A program made the position numbers and the translations under genes. Under the pieces are notes generated by a model that saw nothing but the letters and a program-made list of their open reading frames with translations, had not been told where the DNA came from and did not search any database. From positions 186,001 to 250,000 of the forward strand of contig WFMF01000138.1 in assembly GCA_011033025.1 (NCBI GenBank): 64,000 nucleotides of DNA, read 5' to 3'. Source of the stretch: Beroe forskalii. Taxonomy: Eukaryota; Ctenophora; Nuda; Beroida; Beroidae. Positions 11,306-24,120 of the stretch are shown here, one piece after another. The first letter of the stretch is position 1; each line of letters opens with the position of its first letter.

Positions 11306-12002
11306 AGGAACCTTAGCTTTTGATTCTTCCCCATTTGTTACTGATTCTTGCTGAGAGGCCATGCTGCACTGAAAAGGTTACTGGTCAGGAACACACAAAC
11401 TTAATGACAAGGTTAAGTGATAGGTACCAAATTACACAGGATACAATTCAATTACAGATTCTTACAGCACAAAATACAATATAATACTCTCCTCTCTTGA
11501 TATACAGAAATGATTTCTTAACAAAATAAATAGCAACTTGGCCAAAGTTGCTTTAATCAACTAGGCCAGAGCCAGTCAGGCTAAGCATATAACTTCTTAG
11601 TGCACAGAGGATGAAGGGTGTAACCTGAGTAGCTGAGGCTACCAAACTGCAAACCTTCATGCAGGTAGGACATTTAAGCTAGGAGTGTGGGCCATGCCCT
11701 AACTCACAAACCAGTTCCTTGCACTAAAACTAATAGCTCATAGATAAGATAAGATAAGATAAGTATTTTGCCATAAAGCAACTCAATTAGGCATAAAATT
11801 ACTTCATCACATTTTATCATTTTAGCATGTACCCTTACTAAGGTACTCAAAATATAACTATATACATATCAAAATTGTTTGAAAATCCATAGAATATTGA
11901 CAATCAGTGCACATTGCACTTTGAGTTCAGGTGCTTGATAACACCATCTTCTCAACACTGTTTACAATCCCGCCTCTGATGAAATGCTGCTTGTTAGGCT
12001 CA
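11306..12002. other. Probable 3' region of a LINE-type element
   Basis: No host exon is seen. A short (AGATA)n run at about 11741-11763, followed by unique sequence, lies downstream of the minus-strand LINE ORF1. It looks like the simple-repeat tail of a non-LTR element. No reverse transcriptase is present between the ORF and the tail. Confidence 0.4.
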
Positions 12003-12839
12003 TCAACCTTCTTCCTTCTTCAGCTCTGCTACTAGAGTCCTTTGTGCAGCCCTCTCATCATAGGATCTGTCTGGAGACAGGAACACCATCTTATACTTGT
12101 CCTTCTTGCTAAGTTGGCGAGACTTAGAAATGACATCTGAAACAATTGAGGAACTGGTCAAGGTAACCCTTACAGGCCGAGGTCTACCATCCTTAACTTT
12201 GCCCACTCAAAACCTCCATCTTTGGTTTTCTCCAATCTCTTCCATGATGCTGCATATCTTCACATTGAGGTCCTCCTTGTCCTCCTCTGCCAGACCAAAC
12301 ACCATGATGTTACGGCTCCTGTCCTCCTCCTCCACAACTTTCTTTACTACAGACACTATGCTTGCTGGTGTGACTGATGTCTGCCCTTGCTGTCCTGACT
12401 TCACAACAGAGCTGTAGCTCTTGAACTCCTCTTTGACTGTTTCCTGGACAGATGACTTGACACATGATGTGACTGCACACAACTGATCATCTTTAAACTC
12501 CAGCAACTGCTTCTGAAGCAGTACCACATTCTCCTGAGACTCAATCAGCTTCCTTTGCAGCACAACCATCTCATCAGAGGTTTGGTTGAGTGGAGAAGTC
12601 TTCAGAGACTCATCATACTTCACCTGCATATTATGATTCTCCTCTTCCATCCCTCGAACAGTACGGTGCATGTCTGATATATGGACAAATGCTTGACACA
12701 ACATTGCAGCAAGTTTACTCTTTTCAATTGATTCACAGTGGTCAACAGTCAAATCCTTGGTGCTTGGGCAATCCAAAATTTTCAGTTTCCTCTTTATCCA
12801 CTTATCCCACAAGTCCACATTATCTCCAGTATGATCCAT
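12003..12839 (-). pseudogene. Non-LTR retrotransposon ORF1-like protein with one in-frame TGA
   Basis: Reading from the ATG at 12839, 210 codons end in a TGA at 12207-12209, and the same frame then runs another 67 codons to 12003. The product has a coiled-coil-like middle (about residues 65-130) and a fold starting SRNIMVFGLAEEDKEDLN. The last part, VKDGRPRPVRVTL...VFLSPDRSYDERAAQR, is typical of LINE ORF1 nucleic-acid chaperones (RRM-like plus C-terminal domain) of invertebrates. The TGA splits the domain exactly where it should be continuous, so this copy is broken or misread. No ORF2 (endonuclease/RT) is nearby. Confidence 0.65.
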
Positions 12840-13490
12840 TGCAACAACAAAACTTCGTTAAACCAAAATTATGACACAAAATTATGACACAAAATTGTGT
12901 TTTCAAAAGTTAACAGATATTTTCATTGAGAAAGTAATCAAGTGAGCATCAAAAGCTATTATATTCTTATTTCCACCATATATAGAGTTATAAGGCACAT
13001 TATATATTATGATGTTTTGCTGAAGTGGGACAAGAATGGCATAAGTGGAGAATGGTGTACACTGAATCTGAGGAGGATATGATTTTTTCAGTGCACTAGA
13101 AAATCAGCTGAGAATTTCCAGTTTAACTGTGCACAACATGAATCAGTTTTGGACCAAAGTGCTGCACGCAAATTTAAACCATTTCACTCATAAAACCATT
13201 TGTCAATGTCCAATCTAAACCATGACCAAAATGTGCATGGATACAGTTTACAGTATAAGACATTTTCATCCAAAAATAACCAAGCTATAACAGAATTTAG
13301 TTTGGATGAAAATGCTTCACATTTTCACAAACGCTGTTTATGCCACAAACTGTATCCAAGTACAAGTGTATCCATGCAAATTTTGGTAAAGATTGGACAG
13401 ATGGTTCTTATATGTGAAATGGTCAAAATTTGGCCCAACACCTTCCGTCCAAAACTGATTTGTTTTGTGTTAAAGGACCTATTTAAACCT

Positions 13491-13680
13491 ATTTTGCGCG
13501 CGCAAGCGCGCGCGCGTGATTATAAAATACGCAAAATGTATGAGACTTTTCGAAAAACAGGCGCGCGCAGTGTGCAGTGCGCGCGAACGTGAACAAACAG
13601 GGACACATTGCATGTGGCAAACATAATTCTACCACATGTTACGTGTCCATCTTTGTTCGTGCTTGCGCGTGCAAAATAAG
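13491..13680. mobile_element. Short CG-rich inverted-repeat (MITE-like) element
   Basis: The ends read CCTATTTTGCGCGCGCAAGC and, reversed, CTTATTTTGCACGCGCAAGC. Inside, 13587-13618 and 13633-13664 form a second long imperfect stem. The AT-rich surroundings make the CG-rich ends stand out. The flanks 12840-13490 and 13681-14490 hold no gene, only an 18-bp triplet repeat (ATTATACACCTAGTGAAA) near 14010 and a short inverted pair at about 13831-13890. Confidence 0.45.
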
Positions 13681-14502
13681 TCTCCGTAACATAGACTAAG
13701 CATAATTTGATTGATTGCGTTGTAATTTGAATTTTAAACTAGCTATCATGATTTATCATTCAAATATTGTTGAGCAACAAGAAAATTGAGGAAAACAAGA
13801 AAATTTATTTCACACAAACAACTTGCCCTAACCAGCGCCCTGGTTTCGCGCACGGAGTGCGCGGCGCGGCAAGCCGCTGGTTCATGGTTAGGGGAAACAA
13901 ACAACATAAATATAAGTATTAATTGTCAAAGATAAAAATGATTCTAAAAATTCAGCTGATAAAGGATTTGAATGGTTACGTTGTTCTCTGTGGAACTATT
14001 TTAGATATTATACACCTAGTGAAAATTATACACCTAGTGAAAATTATACACCTAGTGAAAATTGAAAATTCAGATTTATTCCTGCTAAGCCAACAAGTAG
14101 ATCAACAGAGCTCAATCGTTTATTTGGGGCTGTTTAAGTTTGGGAATTTAGTAAAAATAGGTCTTAATGTACTTTTTGGAGTCATTGTTTGAATACATTG
14201 GGCTGTTGTTTCTATATATTTGAATTAAAAAGAAATCTTTCTTCAATACATCAATCTGCAAGACTTTTATCCAACTCCGTACTTGAACACCAACATGATC
14301 CCTTTAGGTAATACAATGTTGAGAGCAGCAGGTTCTAAGTGAGTCACACCAAGATGAGTGGTGTGCAGGCATCTCTAGTCCAATACCTACCTCAGCTTTT
14401 GGGGTGTTTAAATTGCGAGAGCTTTTTATCAGGTAGGCCCCCAGCAGTCACCCCCTGGTACCAGGGTATAGCACCTGCCTGAATGAAACTGAAACTTGCT
14501 CT

Positions 14503-15652
14503 TTGGTCTTTGTTTGTACTCGAAGCTGTTGTTTCTTATATCAAATTCTCCATAGTAGTACGTTCAATAATAAGTTTATATTCTGTCATGATAGTCTTAA
14601 TATTTCCTGCAAAAATTGCAATGTTATCTATCTGATTACCTGTTCCACATGTCAAAAACAGTATGTTGGTGAGACCAGTCAGCCACTTCACAAGCGTATG
14701 AATGGTCACAGATCAGGTGTGAAGAATAATGCCTCCACATTTATCTATGAGCATTTCAACCTTCCTGGTCATTGCTTCTGTGAAGCAACTATCCAGATCA
14801 TTGAATACGTTGATAAGGACATTTCAACCGACGTGAAGAATGATTTGTGTAGTTTGGAGGACTACTGGATTGACAGGTTAGGTACAGCCTATCCCTTAGG
14901 CCTTAATGATAAAAAAGAAGGGATATGGCAGTATATCACAAGGTATTACTGTCAACTATTTTAATGGTTTCATCAAACGTTATAAACGTGGCAGAGGCAA
15001 TAAGAGAGCCTCTTGTAAGAATAGGAGTAAAGAAGAGGTTGCAGATAATCTCGTTCTTTTCAAAGACTCTATTACTAATTTTGACCATTCTTTATTTAAA
15101 ACTCTGAGATCATATTCCTTAACAGATTTAGACTCCCTATTTAATTTAGCTAGTGTTAATTCTGGAATTTTGTACAATATCTGTAAATCATTTTGTAGGA
15201 CATTCTCACCGAAATTCAAAGTGAATGAGGCTGAGAAGATCAAGGAACGTGAACACCTAGTTTTATCATTTAATAGTAAATTTATGGATAATTTGAAATT
15301 TCAATCCATTTTCTCAGATAAATCTGTTGTCAAGCTTCTTCCTCCTCCTCTACAAGAGAAGTCTCCTCTACGCATTTACTATCGTTATAGTAAACCTCTT
15401 AGTTTATCCGTTTGTAATTACAGCAAATTACTTAAAAATCTTACCATTCCTGATGTTCGAGCAATTCTAAATTCTCAATGTAACTGTAGTTTATCATCTT
15501 ATAATTATGAGCCACTAGGGCATATTATTACTGGTGACTTGAGTATTGCCAATGATCCAGATTTAAGAAATATTTTATCTTTCGGTAGTAAATTTAGAAT
15601 TCCTTGTCATCAGACTGTGTCAGAGATCAAAGCTAGTATTGTGATGATTTGA
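14503..15652 (+). pseudogene. Naiad element: GIY-YIG endonuclease and CxC linker
   Basis: The first frame (14503 to about 14925) has the Cys cluster ISCKNCNVIYLITCSTCQ, then QYVGETSQPLHKRMNGHRS (a YVG-type variant of GIY-YIG with its catalytic Arg) and the late LEDYWIDRLGTAYPLGLND block. A frameshift near 14910-14930 moves to the frame ending at 15652. That frame carries the linker with SQCNCS (the CxC motif) and GHIITGDLSI. It stops at a TGA (15649-15651), after which the same frame continues open into the RT, so this TGA is an isolated stop. Confidence 0.78.
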
Positions 15653-17100
15653 CAAGCTTTATCAAGAGCAAAAAGTAAGAAGTACCACTTGAAGAACGCT
15701 GCTTTTGATTCTTGGTATAGCAGAGTGTCGGATATCGTTAATAATAGACTTAGATTTTATAATGACAACCATCCACATGTCTTTGAACAAACTGAAGACA
15801 ATGTCCTTGAGAGAGAGGGTGTCAAGGAAGAACTCAAACGTCTTCAGAAGTTTTATATCATTTGTACTATTGATAAAGCATCTAACAACTTCGCTTTTAT
15901 CTGTAAGAAGTTCTATGTTATAACTCTTCTCAAAGAACTTGGTTTTGACACTGATACACTAGAATGTACGGGTAACAAAACCTACTCTCCTCTCCCAAAC
16001 GACCCTGACTTCTATGTCGAACAAATCACCACGACATTACGAGACAAGTACTCCATCACCATCGACGACCAAAACATGTGTCTACCACGGCTGTTCTGGA
16101 ATCCCAAACTCCACAAGAACCCATACAAAGCACGCTTCATAGCTGGGGCGAGAAGCTGTGCTACTAAACAGCTGAACATCCTTGTTAATTGTAGTCTTAA
16201 ACTCCTACGAGAATACTTCCAAAGTATTGTCAGACAATATACAATAACAGTGGTGTCAATGTGTTTCTGGAGCATAGATTCTTCTGCACAGTTTCTTGAG
16301 TCACTGCAGGGCAGTGAAGCATTTAATCTCCAAATTTATGACTTTACCACTTTATATACCAATTTAGACCTTAAAGAAGTTGATGATATGATTGGAGAAG
16401 TTATAGATCTGATCTTCTCTGAAAGAAACAAGTACATAAATATTTGTAAATATGATACAAATAAGTGTTTCTTCATGAAGAAGATCTATGACAGCTACCA
16501 TAGTTTTGATAGAAAGATCAGCTCAAAGAAGCAGTTCATTTTATCATCTATCACACCTATATAGTTTTCATAGGTAAAGTTTTTTATCCAAGTCTTAGGA
16601 ATCCCCATGGGTGGAAATTCCAGTTCCCCCATCGCGGATCTCACTCTCGCTAAACGAGTTTAACTTCATGCTTAATCTTTTAAAGTCTAAAAAGTTTTCC
16701 TAGCTAAGATTCTTTCTAAAACACGGCAGCTATGTCGATGATCTTATCACCACTAATTATCTCAACTTTGAAGCTCTAATCAAACAAATCTATCATCCTT
16801 CTCTTGAAATGGAGAGGTCAGGTAATGACAACAAACGTGAACTACCTGGACCTCAATATTTCTATCCAACCAAGCAAGGTTATTGTGTCTGTATATAACA
16901 AGACCGATGACTTTAATTTCTCTGTAGTTTCCTTAACATTTCCACAGAGTAATATCCCTCTAGAAGTAGGCCATAATGTATTCTATAGTCAAATCCTTAG
17001 GTATGCTAACATTTGTACTGAATTAGAAACTTTCCTCTTCAATCTTCAAAAAGTTTTCCAAAAACTGATTGAAAGAGGATATAGTAACTCAATCTTGTAG
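15653..17100 (+). pseudogene. Naiad element: reverse transcriptase, broken
   Basis: RT blocks seen in order: IICTIDKASNNFAF, LFWNPKLHKNPYKARFIAGA, IYDFTTLYTNL (motif A region), LGIPMGGNSSSPIADL near 16597 (motif B), YVDDLIT at 16731 (motif C, catalytic Asp pair) and YLDLNISI. Frame breaks lie near 16560, 16660 and 16800. The catalytic YVDD is intact, but the protein could not be made in one piece. Confidence 0.78.
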
Positions 17101-17190
17101 ACATTATTAAACGTTGCCTTAATAAGAATAGCTTAGTTTTTCAGAAATATGCAATTTTAGATAACAGTACAATTTTTAGATCAATTTGTT

Positions 17191-19280
17191 TAGGTATTGG
17201 CACGAGGTTCTTCACATTCTGTACTGGATAGTTGTGCAGCTTGTTGCTGACCTTGAGCAACTTACTGTATGATTAGCCTGGGACTGAATGTGGGGCTGGA
17301 CAGGCAGATGCCTGTAACCTCCCATTCATTTAATAACTTTCACTTTCAGGTTTTAGATAGTAACATTAAGATGTTTCACCCGTATTTAACACTCATTGAT
17401 CTTTTGCCTCTACTGAACTCTTTCCTTTTCCTCCCTCTTCCCTCTAAACTGTGTTGCTCAGGAATCCAGGTCCTGGGTGGCCCAGCCCTGCAGTTGTAAG
17501 CTGTGAGGGGTACGTGGGCCGAAACCCCTCCGTTTCCCTTTGTCACCTGCTGATGGGACACCGACATCGCAGATGGCAGGGAGACCTTACAACTGTAGGG
17601 TAACCGCTGATGATTCACAGTTTAGTCTCTTCCGCCTCTTATGTCAATCCTTGAATTAGAAAATCGATGTACAGTATGGTGGCCGAGAGTGGCCATCAGA
17701 AAAATGTTGTGATAAAAATTTTAAAAAGAAAAAATTATTGTGAAAAAAAAAACAACTGAAAAAAATATTCGAAAGAAAAAAAACTCAAACGAAAATTTTT
17801 TGTCGTTGGCCGAGATTGGCCATATACAGGGCGACATACGCGCGCGCAAAAATTCGCGTGCGCGCAATTTTGTACAGTAAATCGTCGTGTGGCGATAGCG
17901 CCCACTTATTCTCCGTGTAGACATCGGTCAAGCTTCACTTTTTTCGTTTGAGTTTTTTGCCGATTCATGCGGCTGTTCAGTCAAATTTTAATGAAGAGAA
18001 TGAATGGCACTTTGACGTGGTCTCTCAGCTCTTTACTTAAGTATCTAATACCTTGATGAATTCCGAATGAAAACCATTTTAAACTTCAAGACAATTAAAA
18101 CGCCGTCATCTTAGGGATATTTCGACAAATGCTTGATTTCATTTTCAACTTGAATTTGGATAATTTATTTAACAATGCTTACAAGCGAATATATGATACC
18201 TAGTTTACAAGCACACAGAAGATGATCTAAAAGGACATTTTACGCATATTTTGCGTGATCACACCGTTCAAGAAAGCATATCTTAGATGAAAGCAATATT
18301 CGGAATAGCCAATTGATGTAGTTCAGTGCTACCTGTACTGTGTCTTGGTAGGTCACATTCCAGGTCTGGATCAACCTTGATGTAGAGCAAAACACCAAGA
18401 CAAACACAGTGGAAAGATTAGGAGTGAGAAGCGTGACCAAAAGTAGCTATATACGATAACCGGTTTAGTTAGGAAGATCTTCAAAGTTTTCGCTCGCTTC
18501 AGTGTGTTTCCGTGACTATTTTGGCGGTGGGACGAGGGTGTTCGCCCGCCATCAGCTTTCGCCAGCCTGAAATGACATCGGGTTACTAAGTTAACAAAGT
18601 AGTGTTGTCTTTCCCTATCCGCAGTAAATTGTGATTTGTACGCCCCTCTCTATGAAGATGCGGCTTTCAACTTAAATGATTGATGCAATATACAATAGCT
18701 CAGCACAATAGCTAGGCAAAACAAATAAAGTCAATTTTGTAATATTAATACATACTAGTTTGATCTTGCTTCAGCCCAAACAAACTGCAGCGTTAGTTCA
18801 AACAGCAGTTAATTTGCACATCAGTCGTACCCACCATGCTTCAGCCTTCATTCTAGAGATTATTCCATTTCCCAACGGAATAACACGTCCTCAAATTTGT
18901 TAATTATATTTAGCAAGCATTTAAGCATTACAACAACGATCAATGATATAAAACTGGAGTTAACCCCGCCTTGCATGCCGTACTCTCGCACTATTGGGAC
19001 TTGGCTGCGGCTGGCCGTACACTGAAACTGGTGTGCGGTGTGTCAACAAGTCCCAGGCGGAGTGCAGGTGCTGTCATCACCTGTAGGCTGCATTAACCCC
19101 GAACACTTTCATGACAACTTAAAAAAGTGTTTTAAAAACGGGGGCGGGCCGCAGCACTCCCATATAATAACACTATCTTTCAGGGAACCATAACTGGAAA
19201 GATGCAGAGAGGAGCTAGTAGAACGAAAAGCAACGGTTAAGTATACCGTATACTTCTGAACCCTAATTATGTATTTAAAC
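17191..19280. other. No gene recognised; one hairpin
   Basis: No exon with family similarity was found. At 17488-17600 a GC-rich segment is bounded by CTGCAGTTGTAAG and its near-complement CTTACAACTGTAG, giving a stem with a roughly 85-base loop. It could be a structured 3' part of the Penelope element. A CG-rich patch lies at about 17838-17870. Confidence 0.35.
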
Positions 19281-19450
19281 CCCACAGGTAGCGCAGTGGT
19301 TAAGACGTCGTACTTAGCAGCCACATGGTTCACTCAGCCGAGCGTACAGGAAACTGTACGGGAGGGTTAAATGAGGAGCTGCCCATTGCAGCGAAGTCTC
19401 GGGCGACTGAAGTATGGATTACACTGGCTTATTATTACAATTGAATCCTT
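19281..19450 (+). mobile_element. tRNA-derived SINE-like element
   Basis: It begins with GGTAGCGCAGTGGTTAAGAC, a good Pol III A box, and a GGTTCACTC-type B-box remnant follows about 45 bp later, as in a tRNA head. A body of about 90 bp follows with no coding potential. No clean tail or target-site duplication was defined, so the 3' limit is approximate. Confidence 0.5.
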
Positions 19451-19726
19451 CGATGACTGTCATTGGCTGTTACAGCTGTTGGAATAGAAGTAAAACCTTC
19501 AAAAAATAATATATTTATCGCGTGTCATCTCATAACGTGTTGGTGTATGTGTATCGTGCCATGCCGTATCGTGTCAATGCTGTATCGTGTCATGCCGAGC
19601 CTCGTTATATCAATCAGATTTTCATGTTTCATTTATGCCATGTAACAAAATGTGTGACGTCATGTTTCATGTAACACTTGTTATTTGTTGCCGGACTCAT
19701 TGGATTCAACAGGTTGAGCAAAAAAA

Positions 19727-20640
19727 TTACTTTGACTGATTGACAGACTGATTGGGCGACTGATTTACGGCGAACTGGCTTATATTGACGGACTGACTGA
19801 CCGACGACTTGACTGATTGACTGACTGATGGACGGACTGAATGACTGATAAGCTGACTGATTGACTGACTGATTGGCAACTGTTTGACTGAATGATTGAC
19901 TGATTGGCGGCCCAGCTGAATTGGCAACTGATTAACTGACTGATTGACCAGTTGATTGACTGACTGATTGACTGACTGATTGACTGACTGATTGACTGAC
20001 TGATTGACTGACTGATTGACTGACTGATTAACTGACTGATTGACTGACTGATTGACTGACTGATTGACTGACTGATTGACTGACTGATTGACTGACTGAT
20101 TGACTGACTGACTGACTGATTGACTGACTGATTGACTGACTGATTGACTGACTGATTGACTGACTGATTGACTGACTGATTGACTGACCGATTGACCGGA
20201 CTGATTGACTGACCAGATTGACTGGACTGATTGACCGACCGATTGACGACCGATTGACTGACGATTGACCGACTGATTGGACTGATTGACCGACTGATTG
20301 ACTGATTGACCGACTGACTGATTGATTGACTGACTGATTGACTGATCGATTGACTGACTGATTGACTGACTGATTGACTGACTGATTGACTGGCTGTTGG
20401 ACTGATTGAATTACTGACCGACTGATTGACTGGACTGATTGACTACGGATTGACTGACCGATTGACTGACTGATTGACTGACTGATTGACTGGTTACTGA
20501 CTGACCGATTGACTGACTGATTGACCCACTGATTGACAACGATTACTGAACAAACTGACTGATTGACTGACTGATTGACTGACTGATTGATCGATTGACT
20601 GACAGACTAACTGACTGATTGATTGACTGACTGATTGCAG
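19727..20640. repeat. 12-bp tandem satellite (ACTGACTGATTG)n
   Basis: About 900 bp of head-to-tail ACTGACTGATTG units. They are nearly perfect in the middle (about 19950-20190) and decayed at both sides. Apparent Ser/Gln/Val open frames across it are by-products of the 12-bp period. Confidence 0.9.
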
Positions 20641-20994
20641 ACATCATTTATGGATGGACCCTTATGGATGGCATACAAAGCATAGGAATGTGATATTATT
20701 TAAGGAAACAGAAAGACTTACTTTAAGACCATCTGCTTTCTCACGGCTGCACAGTTCAATGCATGGAGCTCTGTAGTCTGCAAAAGTGTTACTGTCTTGA
20801 AATTGCCACATCAAATTAGTGTATTTAAAAGATTGTTGCATTATAGATAAATATCTGCTGCTCATACAGCTTCAGTTCAATTCAATTCAATTATAATGTT
20901 TTACAGCACTGAAATTACAATATATTTTTTCTCTTGCTTTATATAAAAGAAGCTTTTAGGTCGTGCTGAGGGCAAGCACCAAGTCAAATATTAA

Positions 20995-22157
20995 GGGCCG
21001 GATTACACAATTTTCGTGTTAGGTCGACCTAAGAGGCTCGAAGTTTAAGGAGGAGCTCTAAGGAGCACCTCCTGTAGGTCCTCCTTTAGCAAAATCGGTA
21101 TTACCCAATTCGTAAAGGTCGACCTAAACCGTAAAGGAGGAGGTCGTCCTCAAACGCTAAGGAGCATCTTAGGAGCAGCTCCTCCTTTGACACTTTCTGG
21201 GATAACCCAAATTAAAGGAGCAACTCAGTTAAGGAGCAGCTCCATATATGGTAGAGACCACCATATAAGGGAACTGGGAAGTCATATGGAAGTGAAATTA
21301 AATCTAGAAATCAGATGCAAATTGAATCTGTTATAGCAAACTAATCTGTTATAGCAAACTAAATTATAGATGGGTTTGAATGTGCTCGGTGCCAGTGAAA
21401 CGGATTTTACTGCTAGTGAGTAAATATCTTGCAACGATGATTGATGGGGCTCGTTAAAAAATAAACATGCCTTATCAGTCAATCAAACACAGTTGCTAGA
21501 TAATAGACCTATTGTCAATTTGATTGAAGCCTACGGTGGGGCACTCACACAGTTCCCAAAAGCATGAGAGCTGCCACTGCCAGCTCTGTTTACCCTAATT
21601 GCTGAATTGAGATTGAATACTTGAAAATAAATATAAATGTTGTACACAAATTCCAGAGCTGATTATCGGTCTTACCGTTCACAAATTTTACCGTTTACGA
21701 ATCCCAATAAAACACACCACATTATGGAGGTAAATTTTGGCTGTTTTTGCTTTTTAAACTGATCAGAGCCAGACCGCAAACTATCAGTTATCAGCAAATT
21801 GAATCATTGAATTTTATCTCTTCTTATGTGACAACGATGAAGCTCCAAATTATTATCACATATAACGTGTGGTTTAAGGAGCACCTACTGGTTTTAAGGA
21901 CGAGCTGGAGGTACCTTAAAAATTCGCCGTTTAAGGAGCAGCTAAAGGTCCAACTTAAGGACGAGGTAGATTGGGTAATACCGATTTTTCGGGAATTTTA
22001 AGGTCGACCTAACTCGCTAAGGAGCACCTTAAAATCGCCTTAAAGGAGCACATTGGGTAATACGGAATTTTAAGGTGGACCTTAAACTGCAGTTTGGGCC
22101 GTTTTAAGGAGCACCTAGGGCTAAAGGTCGACCTTAAACGGTTGTTTAATCCAGCCC
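20995..22157. mobile_element. Harbinger-like MITE, copy 1
   Basis: A 1,163-bp element with terminal inverted repeats GGGCCGGATTACACAA (left) and a near-complement at the right end. It is flanked by TAA (20992-20994) and TTA (22158-22160), fitting the TWA target of PIF/Harbinger transposons. Many sub-terminal copies of AGGTCGACCT and AAGGAGCACCT in both orientations line both sides and look like transposase-binding arrays. It encodes no transposase. Confidence 0.7.
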
Positions 22158-22160
22158 TTA

Positions 22161-22941
22161 GGGCCGGATTACACAATTTTCGTGTTAGGTCGACCTAAGA
22201 GGCTCGAAGTTTAAGGAGGAGCTCTAAGGAGCACCTCCTGTAGGTCCTCCTTTAGCAAAATCGGTATTACCCAATTCGTAAAGGTCGACCTAAACCGTAA
22301 AGGAGGAGGTCGTCCTCAAACGCTAAGGAGCATCTTAGGAGCAGCTCCTCCTTTGACACTTTCTGGGATTACCCAAATTAAAGGAGCAACTCAGTTAAGG
22401 AGCAGCTCCATATATGGTAGAGACCACCATATAAGGGAAGTCATATGGAAGTGAAATTAAATCTAGAAATTAGATGCAAATTGAATCTGTTAGCAAACTA
22501 AATTATAGAGGGGTTTGAATGTGCTCGGTGCCAGTGAAATGGATTTTACTGCTAGTGAGTAAATATCTTGCAATGATAATTGATGGGCTCGTTAAAAAAT
22601 AAACATGCCTTATCAGTCAATCAAACACAGTTGCTGTATAATAGACCTATTGTCAATTCGAGTGATTGAAGCCTACGGTGGGGCACTCACACAGTTCCCA
22701 AAAGCATGAGAGCTGTCACTGCCAGCTCTGTTTACCCTTATTGATGATTTGAGATTGAATACTTGAATATAAATAAAAATGTTGAACACAAATTCCAGAG
22801 CTTATTATCGGTCTTATCGTTCACAAATTTTACCGTTTACAAATTACAATAAAACACCACATTATCTTAAACTGCAGTTTGGGCCGTTTAAAGAGCACCT
22901 AGGGCAAAGGTCGACCTTAAACAGTTTGTGTAATCCGGAGC
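22161..22941. mobile_element. Harbinger-like MITE, copy 2 (internally deleted)
   Basis: Starts directly after the TTA that ends copy 1 and is nearly identical to it for about 700 bp. It then lacks roughly 350 bp of the right half. The right end reads GTGTAATCCGGAGC, so its terminal repeat has diverged. A TTA (22942-22944) separates it from copy 3. Confidence 0.7.
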
Positions 22942-22944
22942 TTA

Positions 22945-24120
22945 GGGCTGGATTACACAATTTTCGTGTTAGTAGACCTAAGAGGCTCTAAGTTTAAGGA
23001 GGAGCTCTAAGGAGCACCTCCTGTAGGTCCTCCCTTAGCAAAATCGATATTACCCAATTCATAAGGTCGACCTAAACCGTAAGGAGGAGGTCGTCCCTAA
23101 AACGCTAAGGGAGCATCTTAGGGAGCTCCTCCTTTGACACTTTCTGTGATTACCCAAATTGAAAGGAGGAGATCCTCCTTAAATTTTAAGGAGCAGGTCT
23201 TAAAGGAGCAGCTCAGTAAAGGAGCAGCTCCATATATGGTAGAGACCACCATATAAGGGAAGTCATATGGAAGTGAAATTGAATTTAGAAATTAGATGCA
23301 AATTGAATCTGTAAGCAAATGAAATTATAGATGGGTTTGAATGTGCTCGGTGCCAGTGAATTGTAGTTTACTGCTGGTGAGTGAAACTTGCAATGATGGG
23401 TCTCGTGCCTCGTTAAAAATAAAAATGCCTTATCAGTCAATCAAACACAGTTGCTGTATAATAGACTTTTTGTCAATTTGATTGATTGAAGCCTACGGTG
23501 GGGCACCCACACAGTTCCCAAAAGCTTGAGAGCTGTCACTGCCAGCTCTGTTTGTCCTGATTGCTGAATTAAATTGAATAAATAAAAATTTTGTGCACAT
23601 AATTCAAGAGCTTATTATCGGTTTTACCGTTTACGAATTCCAATGAAACACACCACATTATGGAGGTAAATTGTTGAAAGATTTTGGCTGTTTTTGCTTT
23701 TTGAACCGATCACAACAGGACCGCAAACTCAGCTAGTCGGCTAACAGCAAATTGCAAATTCATTGAAATTTATCTGCTCTCTCCACTCTTGTGACAACGA
23801 TGTTACTCCAAATTATTATCACATATAACGTGTGGTTTAAGGAGCACCTCCTGGTTTTAAGGACGAGCTGGAGGTACCTTAAAAATTCGCCGTTTAAGGA
23901 GCAGCTAAAGGACCAACTTAAGGACGAGGTAGATTGGGTAATACCGATTTTTCGGGAATTTTAAGGTCGACCTAACTCGCTAAGGAGCACCTTAAAATCG
24001 CCTTAAAGGAGCACATTGGGTAATACGGAATTTTAAGGTGGACCTTAAACTGCGGTTTGGGCCGTTTTAAGGAGCACCTGGGGCTAAAGGTCGACCTTAA
24101 ACGGTTGTGTAATCCGGCCC
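22945..24120. mobile_element. Harbinger-like MITE, copy 3
   Basis: A full-length 1,176-bp relative in the same orientation. It begins GGGCTGGATTACACAA, ends TTGTGTAATCCGGCCC and is followed by TAA (24121-24123). It carries the same internal AAGGAGCAGCT and GGTCGACCT words, plus extra copies near 23160-23230. The following 24124-24670 stretch shows no gene. Confidence 0.7.

Larger units (their letters stand above)
14500..17190 (+). mobile_element. Penelope-like retroelement of the Naiad type (N-terminal GIY-YIG), decayed
   Basis: The domain order on the plus strand is GIY-YIG endonuclease, a linker with a CxC motif, then reverse transcriptase. This permuted order defines the Naiad group of Penelope-like elements; classical ones carry GIY-YIG after the RT. 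The reading frame is broken by at least three frameshifts and several stops, so the copy is dead. The 5' and 3' limits are estimated; long pseudo-LTRs were not recognised. Confidence 0.8.

Noticed and set aside
12097-12417. Plus-strand 106-codon frame
   Set aside because: Shadow of the minus-strand LINE ORF1, which has recognisable domain sequence.
15652-15652. Firm call of selenocysteine in the Naiad element
   Set aside because: The copy has several frameshifts and no SECIS was identified; simple decay is more likely.
19727-19927. Ser/Gln-rich open frame
   Set aside because: Produced by the 12-bp satellite; no splice signals or homology.
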